Shown: positions 27,668-36,656, numbered from the stretch's first letter. The stretch: DNA of 64,000 nt from Streptomyces albipurpureus (GCF_023701525.1 NZ_JAMQAW010000006.1:124001-188000); one strand, 5' to 3'. A program made the numbers and translations. The notes: generated by a model from the sequence alone, not told the origin.

Positions 27668-28460
27668 GGGACACCCGTCATCTCGGGGCGGTGGATCCCG
27701 CCCGCCAAGGGTCATCCTGCCGATGGGGCGGTTCCTCAGGGGTGCCCCCTCGGCAGGCGGTCCGATCCTTGGGGAGATGCCGCGCCCCGCACATTCGCCC
27801 CACCCGCCCCCTGGCCCTCGGGACTCCCGCCGAGCACCGAGCACCGAGCACCGAGCACCGAACTCCGGGCTCCGGGCTCCGGGCCGACCTGTGAGCGACC
27901 GTACCGGCTGTCGCCACCGATCAGCCTGATGACGCCCTTCCCTCCGCACCGCCGGACCGAAGGAGCGGCGTCGGCCAGGAGGGCGTGAGAGCCCGAGGCG
28001 GCGCGGCCCATGCCCCACCCGGCCCGCACCTCGCCTGCGGCAGCGAGCGGGGCTGAGCGCCCAGCGCACGGCTCCACCCCCTGACGCGGCCTCAGCACAA
28101 GGCAGGGTCACCGCCCGCCGGGGCGCCACCGGGCTCCGCCCCCGTCGCCGCGACCGGCCACTCCTGCGGTCTGCCCCGGCCGGTCCAGGCGCCGGCCCCT
28201 CCCCGGCCGAGCCGGATGGCCCCGAGGCGACGCACGGCACGGGTCCCCTCCGGAGCGGGCGTGCGGCCGGGCGCCGATTCGGCCCGCCCGTCCCCCACCG
28301 CGCGGGCCCCACCACGCCTCCCCGTGGAGCGGATTCCACGGACCGCACCGGGCACTCTCCCCGTCACCCCCGCGTGCCGCCGGACAGTCAACGCCATGAT
28401 CCGGGACACTTTGGCCATTACATGCGATAAAGGTGCATTTCGGGGAAAGGGCGCGATTCC
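27668..28460. other. Long treS-mak spacer
   Basis: About 800 bases without a supportable gene, although both strands show open frames caused by high GC. It contains two blocks of 7-bp tandem repeats (27831-27883). The mak ribosome site GGGGAAAGGG is at its right end, and the promoter for mak-glgB is presumably within it. Confidence 0.5.
27831..27883. repeat. Two 7-bp tandem repeats
   Basis: Four perfect copies of CGAGCAC (27831-27858) are followed after four bases by three perfect copies of CTCCGGG (27863-27883). Such short repeats in spacers vary in number between strains by slippage. Confidence 0.85.
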
Positions 28461-29987
28461 ATGGCGGAGGCTGCATCCACCCGTACTTCCGTTGCCCTCC
28501 TTCCGTCGCTCGCTCCCCTGCTGCTCGACTGGCTGCCGCACCAGCGCTGGTTCGCGGGGAAGGGCCACCCCATCACCGGCCTCTCGCTGGTCTCGGCGAC
28601 CGAGCTCCTTCCCTCGCGGGGCCCCGGGCCGGGGCTGCTGCACCTCCTGGTGGAAGTGCGGCAGCCCGGACTGCCCACCGATGGGCCGCGCGACTGCTAC
28701 CAACTGATGCTCGGCGTGCGAGAAGCCCTGCCCCGCCACCTCGCCCCAGCCCTCATCGGCCGGCCCACCGACGGGCCACTCGCCGGGCGGATGGTCTACG
28801 AGGGGCTGCACGACCCCCGGCTCGCCGAACTGATCCTGGAACGGCTGCGGAGCCCCGGCGCCCTCGGCCCCCTGCGGTTCTCACGGTTCGACCGGAGTCC
28901 CGCGCTCCCCGGCGGTCTCACCGCAAAACCACTGGAGGCCGAGCAGTCCAATTCCTCGCTGGTCTACGGGGACACCTACATCCTCAAGGTCTTCCGACGC
29001 GTGCAAACCGGCCCCAACCCCGATCTGGAACTCCCCCTCGCCCTGGCCCGGGCCGGCTGCGGTCGGGTGCCGGTGCCCGTCGCCTGGTACGAGTCCACGG
29101 CACCCCAGCCGTACACCCTGGGTGTACTCCAGCCCTATCTACGCGGCTCCCAGGACGGTTGGCGGCTGGCCCTCGACGCACTGGCCGCGGGGCGGTCGTT
29201 CACCGACGAGGCGCGGGCACTCGGCCGGGTGACCGCCGAGGTGCACACCGCGCTCGCCGCCGCCCTGCCGACGGTACTGCTGCGCCAGGAGCACACCGAA
29301 CAACTGACCAGGGCGATGCGGCGCCGATTGGAGGAGGCCGCACGGGCGGTGCCCGCGCTGCTGCCCTATGTGCCACGGTTGGGTACCGCGTTCGACGCGG
29401 TGGCCGCGCTGGGACGGCGAGGCCGGGTCTGGCGGGCCCAGCGGGTGCACGGGGACCTCCATCTGGGACAGGCGCTGCACCAACCCCCGGAGCCCCTACC
29501 GCCCTCCCCGCCATCGGCGCATTCCGCACCGACCGCACCCAGCGCGCCCGCCGCGTCAACGGCGCAGCGGGCGCGCTCGGACCTCTCGACGACAGCGCAC
29601 CCGGGGCTCCCGGCCTACCCGGCGCTCCCCCCGGCTCCCCCGGGGCACTGGTCGGTGATCGACTTCGAGGGTGAGCCCGCCCGCCCCCTCCACGAGCGCC
29701 GCAGCCCCCAACCCCCCGTACGGGACATCGCCGGAATGCTGCGTTCCTTCGACTACGCGGCCCGCTCCCACAGCCCCTGGAACCCTGCCTGGGCCGAGCG
29801 CTGCCGGGCCGCGTACTGCGAGGGGTACGCCCAGAGCTCGGGCGACGACCCCCGTGCGGAACCCGAACTGCTGCGCGCGTACGAGACGGACAAAGCCGTG
29901 TACGAGGCGGTGTACGAAGCCCGGCACCGACCGAGCTGGCTTCCGGTGCCCATGGCGGCGATCGAACGTCTCGCCGCGCTCGCCTGA
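28461..29987 (+). CDS. mak: Maltokinase with a long low-complexity insertion
   Basis: A 508-residue kinase (also called Pep2) that phosphorylates maltose with ATP to give maltose 1-phosphate, the GlgE donor. The N-terminal cap has WLPHQRWFAGKG. The aminoglycoside-kinase-like lobe has RVHGDLHLGQ with catalytic Asp332 and VIDFEGEP with metal-binding Asp401. These two motifs are 69 residues apart; in maltokinases I know they are ~20 apart. The extra ~48 residues (about 345-392) are almost only Pro, Ala, Ser and Thr, so a disordered loop sits beside the active site. The ATG at 28461 follows GGGGAAAGGG. glgB follows after 48 bases. Confidence 0.92.
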   Translation: MAEAASTRTSVALLPSLAPLLLDWLPHQRWFAGKGHPITGLSLVSATELLPSRGPGPGLLHLLVEVRQPGLPTDGPRDCYQLMLGVREALPRHLAPALIGRPTDGPLAGRMVYEGLHDPRLAELILERLRSPGALGPLRFSRFDRSPALPGGLTAKPLEAEQSNSSLVYGDTYILKVFRRVQTGPNPDLELPLALARAGCGRVPVPVAWYESTAPQPYTLGVLQPYLRGSQDGWRLALDALAAGRSFTDEARALGRVTAEVHTALAAALPTVLLRQEHTEQLTRAMRRRLEEAARAVPALLPYVPRLGTAFDAVAALGRRGRVWRAQRVHGDLHLGQALHQPPEPLPPSPPSAHSAPTAPSAPAASTAQRARSDLSTTAHPGLPAYPALPPAPPGHWSVIDFEGEPARPLHERRSPQPPVRDIAGMLRSFDYAARSHSPWNPAWAERCRAAYCEGYAQSSGDDPRAEPELLRAYETDKAVYEAVYEARHRPSWLPVPMAAIERLAALA

Positions 29988-30035
29988 CCCCCACCCGGCG
30001 CCTGACCCCCCATCCGGCCAAGGAGGCCCATCCCC

Positions 30036-32390
30036 GTGACCGCCCGACCCCCCTCGCGCAAGACCCCGCCCGTGACCTTCCTCCCCAGCGCCACAGCCGC
30101 CGACGGGCCGCCCAAGGAGGCGAAGCCCAAGGCCAAGAGGGCGGCCGCGGCACCCAAGGCACGGACCGCGAACCCCAGCCGGGGCGTACGGGCCGCCAAG
30201 CCGCTCACACCGGCGGACCGGGAGCGGCTGCTGGCGGGCGGTCACCACGATCCGCACTCCCTGCTCGGGGCCCGGATCAGCCGCGCGGGCGTCGAGCTGC
30301 GGGTGCTGCGTCCCTTCGCGAAGGCGGTGACCGTGCTCGCGAAGGGACTGCGAGCGGAGCTGTACGCGGACGGCGACGGCCTGTTCTCCGGGGTGCTGCC
30401 GATGCGTACGGTCCCCGAGTACCGGCTGCTCATCGCCTACGCGGGGGAGGGCGGCGAACACGAGGTCGAGGCCCATGACCCGTACCGCTTCCTGCCCACC
30501 CTCGGCGATCTCGATCTGCATCTGATCGGCGAGGGCCGGCATGAGGAGCTCTGGCGGGCGCTGGGCGCGCATGTGATCACCCATGAGGGCGTCAGCGGCA
30601 CCCGGTTCACCCTCTGGGCCCCCAACGCGCGCGGGGTCCGGGTCATGGGTGACTTCAACTACTGGGACGGCGCCGGATTCCCCATGCGCTCGCTGGGGTC
30701 GACCGGCGTCTGGGAGCTCTTCGTGCCCGGGGTCGGCGCGGGTGCGCTCTACAAGTTCCAGATCATGCGGCCCGACGGCTCGCACACCGTACGCGCCGAC
30801 CCGATGGCCCGGCAGGCGGAGGTGCCGCCGGCCACCGCGTCCATCGTCACCGAGTCACGTTACGAGTGGCGGGACGAGGAGTGGCTGGCCCATCGCGGGG
30901 ACCGCCCGGTGCATGAGTCACCGCTCTCGGTCTACGAGGTGCATCTGCCGTCCTGGCGACCTGGTCTGACCTACCGTCAGCTCGCCCTGCAGCTGCCGCG
31001 GTACGTCAAGGACCTGGGCTTCACCCATGTGGAGTTCATGCCGGTGTCCGAGCACCCCTTCGGCGGGTCCTGGGGATACCAGGTCACGGGCTTCTACGCG
31101 CCGACCTCCCGGATGGGCTCGCCCGACGACTTCCGCCATCTCGTCGACGCACTCCACCACGCGGGCATCGGCGTGATCATGGACTGGGTGCCGGCGCACT
31201 TCCCCCGCGACGACTGGGCCCTCGCGGAGTTCGACGGCCGCCCGCTCTACGAGCACCCGGACCCCTCCCGGGCGGCGCACCCCGACTGGGGCACGCTCGA
31301 ATTCGACTACGGCCGCAAGGAGGTGCGCAACTTCCTGGTGGCCAACGCGGTCTACTGGTGCGAGCAGTTCCATATCGACGGCATCCGGGTGGACGCCGTC
31401 GCCTCGATGCTCTATCTCGACTACTCGCGCGAACAGGGACAGTGGACGCCCAACGAACACGGCGGGCGGGAGAACCTCGACGCGGTGGCCTTCCTCCAGG
31501 AGATGAACGCCACCGTCTACCGCCGCTGCCCGGGTGTGGTGACGATCGCGGAGGAGTCCACGGCCTGGGACGGGGTGACCCGTGCGACCCACCATGTGGG
31601 TCCGGGTGGTTTCGGCGGGTTGGGCTTCGGGCTGAAGTGGAACATGGGGTGGATGCATGACTCGCTCGGTTATGTGACGCACGAGCCGGTGCACCGCAAG
31701 TTCCACCACCAGGAGATGACCTTCTCGATGGTGTACGCGTACAGCGAGAACTACGTACTGCCGATCTCCCATGACGAGGTGGTGCACGGCAAGCGGTCGC
31801 TGGTGAGCAAGATGCCCGGGGACTGGTGGCAGCAGCGCGCCAACCACCGGGCCTATCTGGGCTTTATGTGGGCGCACCCCGGTAAACAGCTGCTCTTCAT
31901 GGGGCAGGAGTTTGCCCAAGGGGCGGAGTGGTCGGAGGGCCATGGCCCGGACTGGTGGCTGCTGGACCCGTCGTACGCGGCGGAGGCGGACCACCGGGGG
32001 GTGCGGCTGCTGGTCCGCGATCTCAACGCCGTGTACGCGTCGGTGCCCGCGCTCTGGCAGCGGGACACCGACCCCGGCGGCTTCGCCTGGGTGGACGGGA
32101 ACGCGGCGGAGGACAATGTGTTCGCCTTTCTGCGCTACGACACCGCGGGGGAGCCCCTGCTCGCGGTGAGCAACTTCTCGCCGGTGGTACGGCACGGGTA
32201 CCGGCTGGGAGTGCCGGACGAGTTCGCCGCCTGGGTCGAGGTGCTGAACACCGACGCGGGGACCTACGGCGGTGGCGGTGTGGGGAACCCCGACCCGCTC
32301 AAGGCACAGGAGACCCCCTCCCACGGGCGTCCGCTGAGCCTTGAGCTGACACTGCCACCGCTGGGGACGGTGTGGTTGCGCCCGGAGTGA
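30036..32390 (+). CDS. glgB: 1,4-alpha-glucan branching enzyme
   Basis: A 784-residue GH13_9 enzyme that cuts alpha-1,4 chains and rejoins them by alpha-1,6 links, giving GlgE new chain ends. A Lys/Ala/Pro-rich tail of ~55 residues precedes the N1 (CBM48-like) module, then [24 protein letters not shown] (second CBM48). The barrel has Asp453 in IDGIRVDAV as nucleophile, Glu506/507 in TIAEESTAW and [11 protein letters not shown] with the third carboxylate. GTG at 30036 follows AAGGAGG. It is last in the glucan cluster and faces the helicase gene across a strong hairpin. Confidence 0.96.
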   Translation: MTARPPSRKTPPVTFLPSATAADGPPKEAKPKAKRAAAAPKARTANPSRGVRAAKPLTPADRERLLAGGHHDPHSLLGARISRAGVELRVLRPFAKAVTVLAKGLRAELYADGDGLFSGVLPMRTVPEYRLLIAYAGEGGEHEVEAHDPYRFLPTLGDLDLHLIGEGRHEELWRALGAHVITHEGVSGTRFTLWAPNARGVRVMGDFNYWDGAGFPMRSLGSTGVWELFVPGVGAGALYKFQIMRPDGSHTVRADPMARQAEVPPATASIVTESRYEWRDEEWLAHRGDRPVHESPLSVYEVHLPSWRPGLTYRQLALQLPRYVKDLGFTHVEFMPVSEHPFGGSWGYQVTGFYAPTSRMGSPDDFRHLVDALHHAGIGVIMDWVPAHFPRDDWALAEFDGRPLYEHPDPSRAAHPDWGTLEFDYGRKEVRNFLVANAVYWCEQFHIDGIRVDAVASMLYLDYSREQGQWTPNEHGGRENLDAVAFLQEMNATVYRRCPGVVTIAEESTAWDGVTRATHHVGPGGFGGLGFGLKWNMGWMHDSLGYVTHEPVHRKFHHQEMTFSMVYAYSENYVLPISHDEVVHGKRSLVSKMPGDWWQQRANHRAYLGFMWAHPGKQLLFMGQEFAQGAEWSEGHGPDWWLLDPSYAAEADHRGVRLLVRDLNAVYASVPALWQRDTDPGGFAWVDGNAAEDNVFAFLRYDTAGEPLLAVSNFSPVVRHGYRLGVPDEFAAWVEVLNTDAGTYGGGGVGNPDPLKAQETPSHGRPLSLELTLPPLGTVWLRPE

Positions 32391-32423
32391 TCCCGGGAGC
32401 CCCGGGCCCGGGGCCTGCTGGAG

Positions 32424-32455
32424 CATCCCCGGCGTACGGGCTGACGCCGGGGATG
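32424..32455. terminator. Bidirectional terminator between glgB and helicase
   Basis: CATCCCCGGCGT and ACGCCGGGGATG form a perfect 12-bp stem with an eight-base loop, placed between two convergent stop codons. Confidence 0.85.
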
Positions 32456-32457
32456 TG

Positions 32458-34707
32458 TCAGCTCATGCCCTTCGGTAGTTCCTCGGTGTGGATGACGCCC
32501 AGATGCTGGGTGGCTCGGGTCAGCGCCACATAGAGGTCGCTGTCCCCGAAGAGGGCCGGCTCGACGACGATCACCGTGTCGAACTCCAGTCCCTTCGCCT
32601 GGCGCGGCTCCAGCAGGACGACCGTACGCGTCAGATCCACCGGGCCCCCGATGCTCTCCAGGCCCTGGTGGAGCTCACGTGGGGCGATCACCGCGAGCCG
32701 TCCCTCGTCCGGTGCCTCCCGAGCCACCGCGGCCAGTACCGCGGCGGCGAGTCCCTCGCCGGGGACGCGCTCGATCCACGGCGGCACCCCGGTGGAGCGC
32801 ACCGAGCGGGGCGGCTCGAACCCCGGGCTTGAGGCACGTCGGACGGCGGCGGCGAGTTCCATGATCTCCGCGGGCGTACGGTAGTTGACGCCGAGCCGGG
32901 TGTGCTGCCAGCGCTTGCCGACGTACGGTTCGAGGATCTGCTGCCAGGACCTCATGCCGGCCGCGTCCCCGGTCTGGGCCGGGTCGCCGACCAGGGTCAT
33001 CGAGCGGGCCGGGCAGCGGCGCATCAGCAGTCGCCAGGCCATCGCGGACAGTTCCTGTGCCTCGTCGACGATGATGTGCCCGAAGGCCCAGGTGCGGTCG
33101 GCGGCAGCCCGCTCCGCCGCGCTGCGGTGGTCCCGCTCCTCGTGGCGTTGTGCCATTCGCTCGGCGTCGATGATGTCGTGAGCGGCGAGGACTTCGGACT
33201 CCTCGTCCTCGAACTCGTAGGTCTTGGAACCAGCGGAGAGATCGAGCACGCCCTGGGCGTAGGCGATCCGCTCCAGCCGCTCCGACTCCTCGGCGGCCCG
33301 CTGGGCGGTGTCATCGACGCCCAGCAACTCCGCGGCCTCATCCAGCAGCGGGACATCGGCGGGGGTCCAGGGCCCGCCCGTACGCCGGATCAGTTCGGCG
33401 TCCTCGGTGGGGAGATGGCCGTCAGGCTCGGCGAGGAAGTCGCCAAGCACCTGGTGCGGGGTGAGCTCGGGCCACAGCTGGTCGATCGCCTGATGCACTT
33501 CCGGGCTGGTGGCGATCTCCTTGCCGAGTTGGGCGATGTCATCGGGCCCCAGCAGATTGGGGCCGCCGTACGGGTCGGCGCCCAGCCGGTCGGCGAGTTG
33601 CGCGGTGAGGGCGTCGATGATCCGGAAGGCGAAGTGGGGGCGGGCCAGATTGTGCGGTAGGCCGATGCCGCGGGCGCGATCGCGGGCCTCGTAGGCCATT
33701 TCGCGGCCCAGCAGGAGGGTTCCGTACTCCGAGTGGTCGATCTCCAGCGCCGGTTCGGGCACCAGTCCCTCGGACTCGTGGTCGACCGCGGGCAGGTCCT
33801 CCGGGAGTGACTGCCGATCGCTGATGACCCGTGCGAGCACATCGGCCATGGCGACCCGGCCCTTGACCTCGGCGGTCGCGGGAGTGTCCGTGCCGGTGGC
33901 GTGCACCCCGGGGAAGAGTTCACCCGGGGTGGCGAGGAGGACACCGGTCTCACCGAGCGAGGGGAGCACCTCACCGATGTAACCGAGGAAGGCGGGGTTG
34001 GGGCCGACGATCAGCACGGCTCGTCGGGCGAGCTGCTCGCGGTGGGCGTAGAGGAGATAGGCGGCCCGGTGCAGGGCGACCGCGGTCTTTCCGGTGCCGG
34101 GGCCGCCTTCGACCACGAGGATTCCCTGCCGGGGCGCGCGGATGATCCGGTCCTGTTCGGCCTGGATGGTCTGGACGATGTCCGCCATCCGTCCGGTGCG
34201 GGCGGCGCCGAGCGCGGCGAGCAGGACGGTGTCGCCGTCGTGGTCCTCGTATCCGGTGCGGGTGGTGTCGTTGAGATCGAGGATCTCGTCATGGAGCGCG
34301 GTGACGGTATGGCCTCGGGAAGTGATGTGCCGGCGGCGGCGCAACCCCATGGGCTCGTAACCGGTGGCGAGATAGAAGGGGCGGGCCACCGGGGCGCGCC
34401 AGTCGATGAGGAGGGGGGTGAGTTCGGCATCGTCTTTGCGGATTCCGATGCGCCCGATGTGGTGATGGGAACCGTCGCGCAGATCGATGCGCCCGAAACA
34501 GAGTCCGGAGTCCACCGAATGGAGCGCGGCGAGCTCGGCGGATTGCTCGGCGATGCTCGCGTCACGCTCCACCCTGGCCTGGAAATTGGTGCTGAGCTGT
34601 CCGATCGTGGCTCGCAGCATGGCCCCGGCCTCCTCACGGAGCGCGGTGATGCGCTCATGGAGGAGGTCGATGAATTGCTGTTCGTGCCGCAATTCCTCGG
34701 TTGACAA
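32458..34707 (-). CDS. HelD-family RNA polymerase-associated helicase (HelR-like)
   Basis: A 749-residue UvrD/Rep-like superfamily 1 ATPase. The N-terminal ~70 residues are a coiled coil (ELRHEQQFIDLLHERITALREEAGAML) as in HelD, where it enters the RNA polymerase secondary channel. Walker A is GGPGTGKT with Lys207, Walker B is IIVDEAQELS, and SF1 motifs VGDPAQ, NYRTPAE, KGLEFDTVIVVEP and YVALTRA follow. HelD proteins remove stalled polymerase from DNA; the Streptomyces HelR subgroup also protects polymerase from rifamycins. Which subgroup this is needs a tree. The start is TTG at 34707 with GGGAG six bases before. A probable small RNA is transcribed from the opposite strand of its leader. Confidence 0.9.
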   Translation of the reverse strand: MSTEELRHEQQFIDLLHERITALREEAGAMLRATIGQLSTNFQARVERDASIAEQSAELAALHSVDSGLCFGRIDLRDGSHHHIGRIGIRKDDAELTPLLIDWRAPVARPFYLATGYEPMGLRRRRHITSRGHTVTALHDEILDLNDTTRTGYEDHDGDTVLLAALGAARTGRMADIVQTIQAEQDRIIRAPRQGILVVEGGPGTGKTAVALHRAAYLLYAHREQLARRAVLIVGPNPAFLGYIGEVLPSLGETGVLLATPGELFPGVHATGTDTPATAEVKGRVAMADVLARVISDRQSLPEDLPAVDHESEGLVPEPALEIDHSEYGTLLLGREMAYEARDRARGIGLPHNLARPHFAFRIIDALTAQLADRLGADPYGGPNLLGPDDIAQLGKEIATSPEVHQAIDQLWPELTPHQVLGDFLAEPDGHLPTEDAELIRRTGGPWTPADVPLLDEAAELLGVDDTAQRAAEESERLERIAYAQGVLDLSAGSKTYEFEDEESEVLAAHDIIDAERMAQRHEERDHRSAAERAAADRTWAFGHIIVDEAQELSAMAWRLLMRRCPARSMTLVGDPAQTGDAAGMRSWQQILEPYVGKRWQHTRLGVNYRTPAEIMELAAAVRRASSPGFEPPRSVRSTGVPPWIERVPGEGLAAAVLAAVAREAPDEGRLAVIAPRELHQGLESIGGPVDLTRTVVLLEPRQAKGLEFDTVIVVEPALFGDSDLYVALTRATQHLGVIHTEELPKGMS

Positions 34708-34730
34708 TTCGGCTCCCGACGCGATATGCT
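34701..34730 (+). promoter_or_regulatory. Near-consensus promoter on the plus strand
   Basis: TTGACA (34701-34706), an 18-base spacer and TATGCT (34725-34730) form an excellent housekeeping-sigma promoter. It points away from the helicase gene, and its -35 box overlaps the helicase TTG start codon. Transcription should start near 34737, with no coding sequence downstream before a terminator. Confidence 0.75.
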
Positions 34731-34736
34731 GTGGTC

Positions 34737-34834
34737 ATTGAGTTCCCTGTTTGCCGTTTTAGTCGGCAAGGGAAACCCTCAATATACGCCGAGAATTACC
34801 CCGTCCGCCATTGTCGATGGTCGGGGATTTTTTT
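34737..34834 (+). ncRNA. Candidate ~100-nt small RNA antisense to helicase leader
   Basis: Between a strong promoter and an intrinsic terminator lies about 100 bases without an ORF that fits. The RNA can fold into two hairpins. The first pairs TTGAG, TTCCC and TTGCCG with CGGCAA, GGGAA and CTCAA (34738-34772). The second is the terminator. The RNA is complementary to the DNA strand giving the 5' leader of the helicase mRNA, so it could act in cis as antisense or in trans. It is not one of the known families I can recognise (not 6S-, tmRNA- or RNase P-like). Confidence 0.6.
34799..34834 (+). terminator. Intrinsic terminator with seven T
   Basis: CCCCG (34799-34803) pairs with CGGGG (34822-34826), with CCAT/ATGG inside the stem, followed by A and TTTTTTT (34828-34834). 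A T tract of this length is rare in Streptomyces and gives the direction as plus. Confidence 0.8.
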
Positions 34835-34934
34835 ATGTGTGGATGAGGACGCTTTCCCGCGGGTCCGGGCGCGCGCTGACGCGTGGGTCCCCGCGCCGCG
34901 GTCCAGCACAGCACGGGGACCTCTGGTCGCCGAC

Positions 34935-35279
34935 TTAGCTCTCGTTCCCCATGGCATCGGACAGCTCAAGTAGCAGCTTGCGCTTGGGACGCACACCCAC
35001 CAGGGATTTCACCGGCTCGCCGGCCCGAAACAGCAGCAGTGTCGGCGTCGAGAGCACGTTGTAGCGGATGGTGGTCTCCGGGCTGGTGTCCACATCGATC
35101 TGCACCACCTTGAGGCGTTCGGCCTCCTCGCCCGCGATGGCGCTCAGTACCGGCGCCAACTGACGGCACGGTCCGCACCAGTCGGCGGTGAACTCCACCA
35201 GGACCGGGAGATCGGCCTTGAGCACCTCGGTCGCGAAGTCCGCGTCCGTCACCATGGCCGTGCCTGCCGCTCGGATCAT
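34935..35279 (-). CDS. trxA: Thioredoxin
   Basis: A 114-residue cytoplasmic disulfide reductase with the active site WCGPC (VLVEFTADWCGPCRQLAPVL), the buried Asp and cis-proline segment STPTLLLF. Length and motif match standard thioredoxin. ATG at 35279 follows GGAGG at eight bases; an upstream in-frame start would add 13 residues. The merR gene ends five bases upstream of it, within its ribosome site, so the two form an operon. This suggests the MerR protein controls a thiol-redox response. Confidence 0.95.
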   Translation of the reverse strand: MIRAAGTAMVTDADFATEVLKADLPVLVEFTADWCGPCRQLAPVLSAIAGEEAERLKVVQIDVDTSPETTIRYNVLSTPTLLLFRAGEPVKSLVGVRPKRKLLLELSDAMGNES

Positions 35280-35283
35280 GTTG

Positions 35284-35676
35284 TCATCCTCCAAATTCAC
35301 ACCGCGGTTCCGCCCCATCCATCAACTCCGCTTCGGCGCGAATGAGTTGACTGCCCAACTGGGCTCGGATGGCGCCGAGTTGCTCCATGAGCGCATCCAG
35401 CTCACGGAGCTTGGCGCGATAGACGGCGAGCGAGGCGGGGCAGGAGTCGCCGGCTGGATGGCCGGCCCGAAGGCACTCAACGAACGGCCGGGTCTCCTCC
35501 AGGTCGAACCCGAAGTCCTGGAGGGTTCGGATCTGCTGGAGGAGTCGCAGATCGTCGTCGCCGTAGCTGCGGTAGCCGTTCTCCGTACGTCGCGCGGGTA
35601 GCAGCCCCCGCGACTCGTAGTAGCGCAGCGTACGGGTCGTGGTCCCGGCGCGCTCCGCCAGTTCGCCGATTCGCAT
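35284..35676 (-). CDS. MerR-family regulator
   Basis: A 130-residue activator with the MerR winged helix at the N-terminus (MRIGELAERAGTTTRTLRYYESRGLLPARRTENGYRSYG) and a coiled-coil dimer helix. Two cysteines (GDSCPAS and PRCEFGG) lie in the effector half, so a redox or metal signal is possible. It resembles the compact MerR regulators found with thioredoxin genes. The start is ATG at 35676. A symmetric CCTTGAC/GTCAAGG element lies 15-34 bases upstream, as expected for autoregulation. Confidence 0.9.
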   Translation of the reverse strand: MRIGELAERAGTTTRTLRYYESRGLLPARRTENGYRSYGDDDLRLLQQIRTLQDFGFDLEETRPFVECLRAGHPAGDSCPASLAVYRAKLRELDALMEQLGAIRAQLGSQLIRAEAELMDGAEPRCEFGG

Positions 35677-35690
35677 GGACCGACGGTAAT

Positions 35691-35710
35691 CCTTGACGCC
35701 GAGGTCAAGG
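35691..35710. promoter_or_regulatory. MerR-type dyad upstream of merR-trxA
   Basis: CCTTGAC-N6-GTCAAGG is a perfect 7+6+7 inverted repeat of the size MerR dimers bind. On the gene strand it supplies a TTGACC -35-like box. It fits between the divergently placed stop of the reductase gene and the merR start. Confidence 0.65.
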
Positions 35711-35718
35711 CAAGCCGT

Positions 35719-36621
35719 TCACTCCGGCTTGATCACTGCCTCATAGGTGCTCGCCCAGTCATCCGCCCCGTGCCCGCGCTCGATCGCCCGGTCCGCCACC
35801 GACTTGATCGACTCCAGCAGGGAGACATCGAGACCACGGGCTTGCGAGGCGTGCCGAATGTGGTCGACCGACGCGGCCATCATGGCCAGGTTGGCTTCCG
35901 TGCCGGGATAGCTCCCGGTGTCGATCTCGGACGCGGAGCCCTCGATCATGGCGGGCAGGATCGCGGTGATGGAGTGCAGATAGGGGGCGATGTCGACGGC
36001 CTTGATCCCCTCGGCCTTGGCCAGCGCGAAGCCATGGATCAGACCGGAGATGCTGCCGTAGAAGAAGTCCAACAGGGACAGGTCGTACCCGGCCGCGAAA
36101 CCCGGGTCGCCGCCCACGAACTCGGTCTTCTCGCCGAGGGCCTTCAGCACGGGCTCAAAGCGATCGAATGATTCCCGCGACCCGGAGTAGAACAGCAGCG
36201 CATCAGCGGAACCCACCATGTGGGTGGGCACCATGACGGCACCGTCCAGATAGGCGATGGACCGCTCCTCGGCCCAGTGCGCCGCCTGCCGCGCCCGCGC
36301 CGGGAGGTCAGAGGTCAGATTGACCAGCACCCGGCCCTTCAACACGTCGGCCAGGGGGTCGAGGATCGCCTGGGACGCGTCGTAGTCCACAACGCAGACG
36401 ATGATCAGTTCGCCGGCCCGTACCGCCTCTTCCGCCGTGGTGGCGGCGGTGGCGCCGAGAGCGACCAGTTCGTCCGCCTTGCCGGGCGAGCGGTTCCAGA
36501 CGGTGGTGGGGTGACCGGCCTTGAGCAGGGCTTTGGCGAGGGCCCGGCCCATGGCTCCGAGTCCGATGACCGTGACAGGAGTAGGAGGGACAGAAGCGGG
36601 GATGGGGTGGTGGGAAGCCAT
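35719..36621 (-). CDS. NAD(P)-binding reductase, imine-reductase-like
   Basis: A 300-residue dehydrogenase of the 6-phosphogluconate / beta-hydroxyacid dehydrogenase superfamily. The Rossmann start is VTVIGLGAMGRALAKALLKAGHPTTVWNRS; the NRS end suggests NADPH. The C-terminal helical domain (YDLSLLDFFYGSISGLIHGFALAKAEG) resembles imine reductases more than 3-hydroxyisobutyrate dehydrogenase, and the usual catalytic Lys of the latter is replaced by Asp/Leu in this region. ATG at 36621 is chosen since a GTG at 36654 would place the start next to the operator. The physiological substrate is unknown. Confidence 0.8.
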   Translation of the reverse strand: MASHHPIPASVPPTPVTVIGLGAMGRALAKALLKAGHPTTVWNRSPGKADELVALGATAATTAEEAVRAGELIIVCVVDYDASQAILDPLADVLKGRVLVNLTSDLPARARQAAHWAEERSIAYLDGAVMVPTHMVGSADALLFYSGSRESFDRFEPVLKALGEKTEFVGGDPGFAAGYDLSLLDFFYGSISGLIHGFALAKAEGIKAVDIAPYLHSITAILPAMIEGSASEIDTGSYPGTEANLAMMAASVDHIRHASQARGLDVSLLESIKSVADRAIERGHGADDWASTYEAVIKPE

Positions 36622-36656
36622 GGCCCCATCGTTCTTCGGCACCAGCCGAGTCACAA

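Noticed and set aside
27665..28348. Long frames in the treS-mak spacer
   Set aside because: Low-complexity Arg/Pro/Gly translations on both strands, no start signal and no family.
34708..34934. Rifamycin-associated element upstream of the helicase
   Set aside because: I looked for its 19-bp inverted repeat with GGGGCTTGC-like arms and did not find it.
34701..34973. A 90-codon plus-strand ORF across the small RNA
   Set aside because: It starts inside the -35 box and crosses the terminator, and the translation matches nothing.
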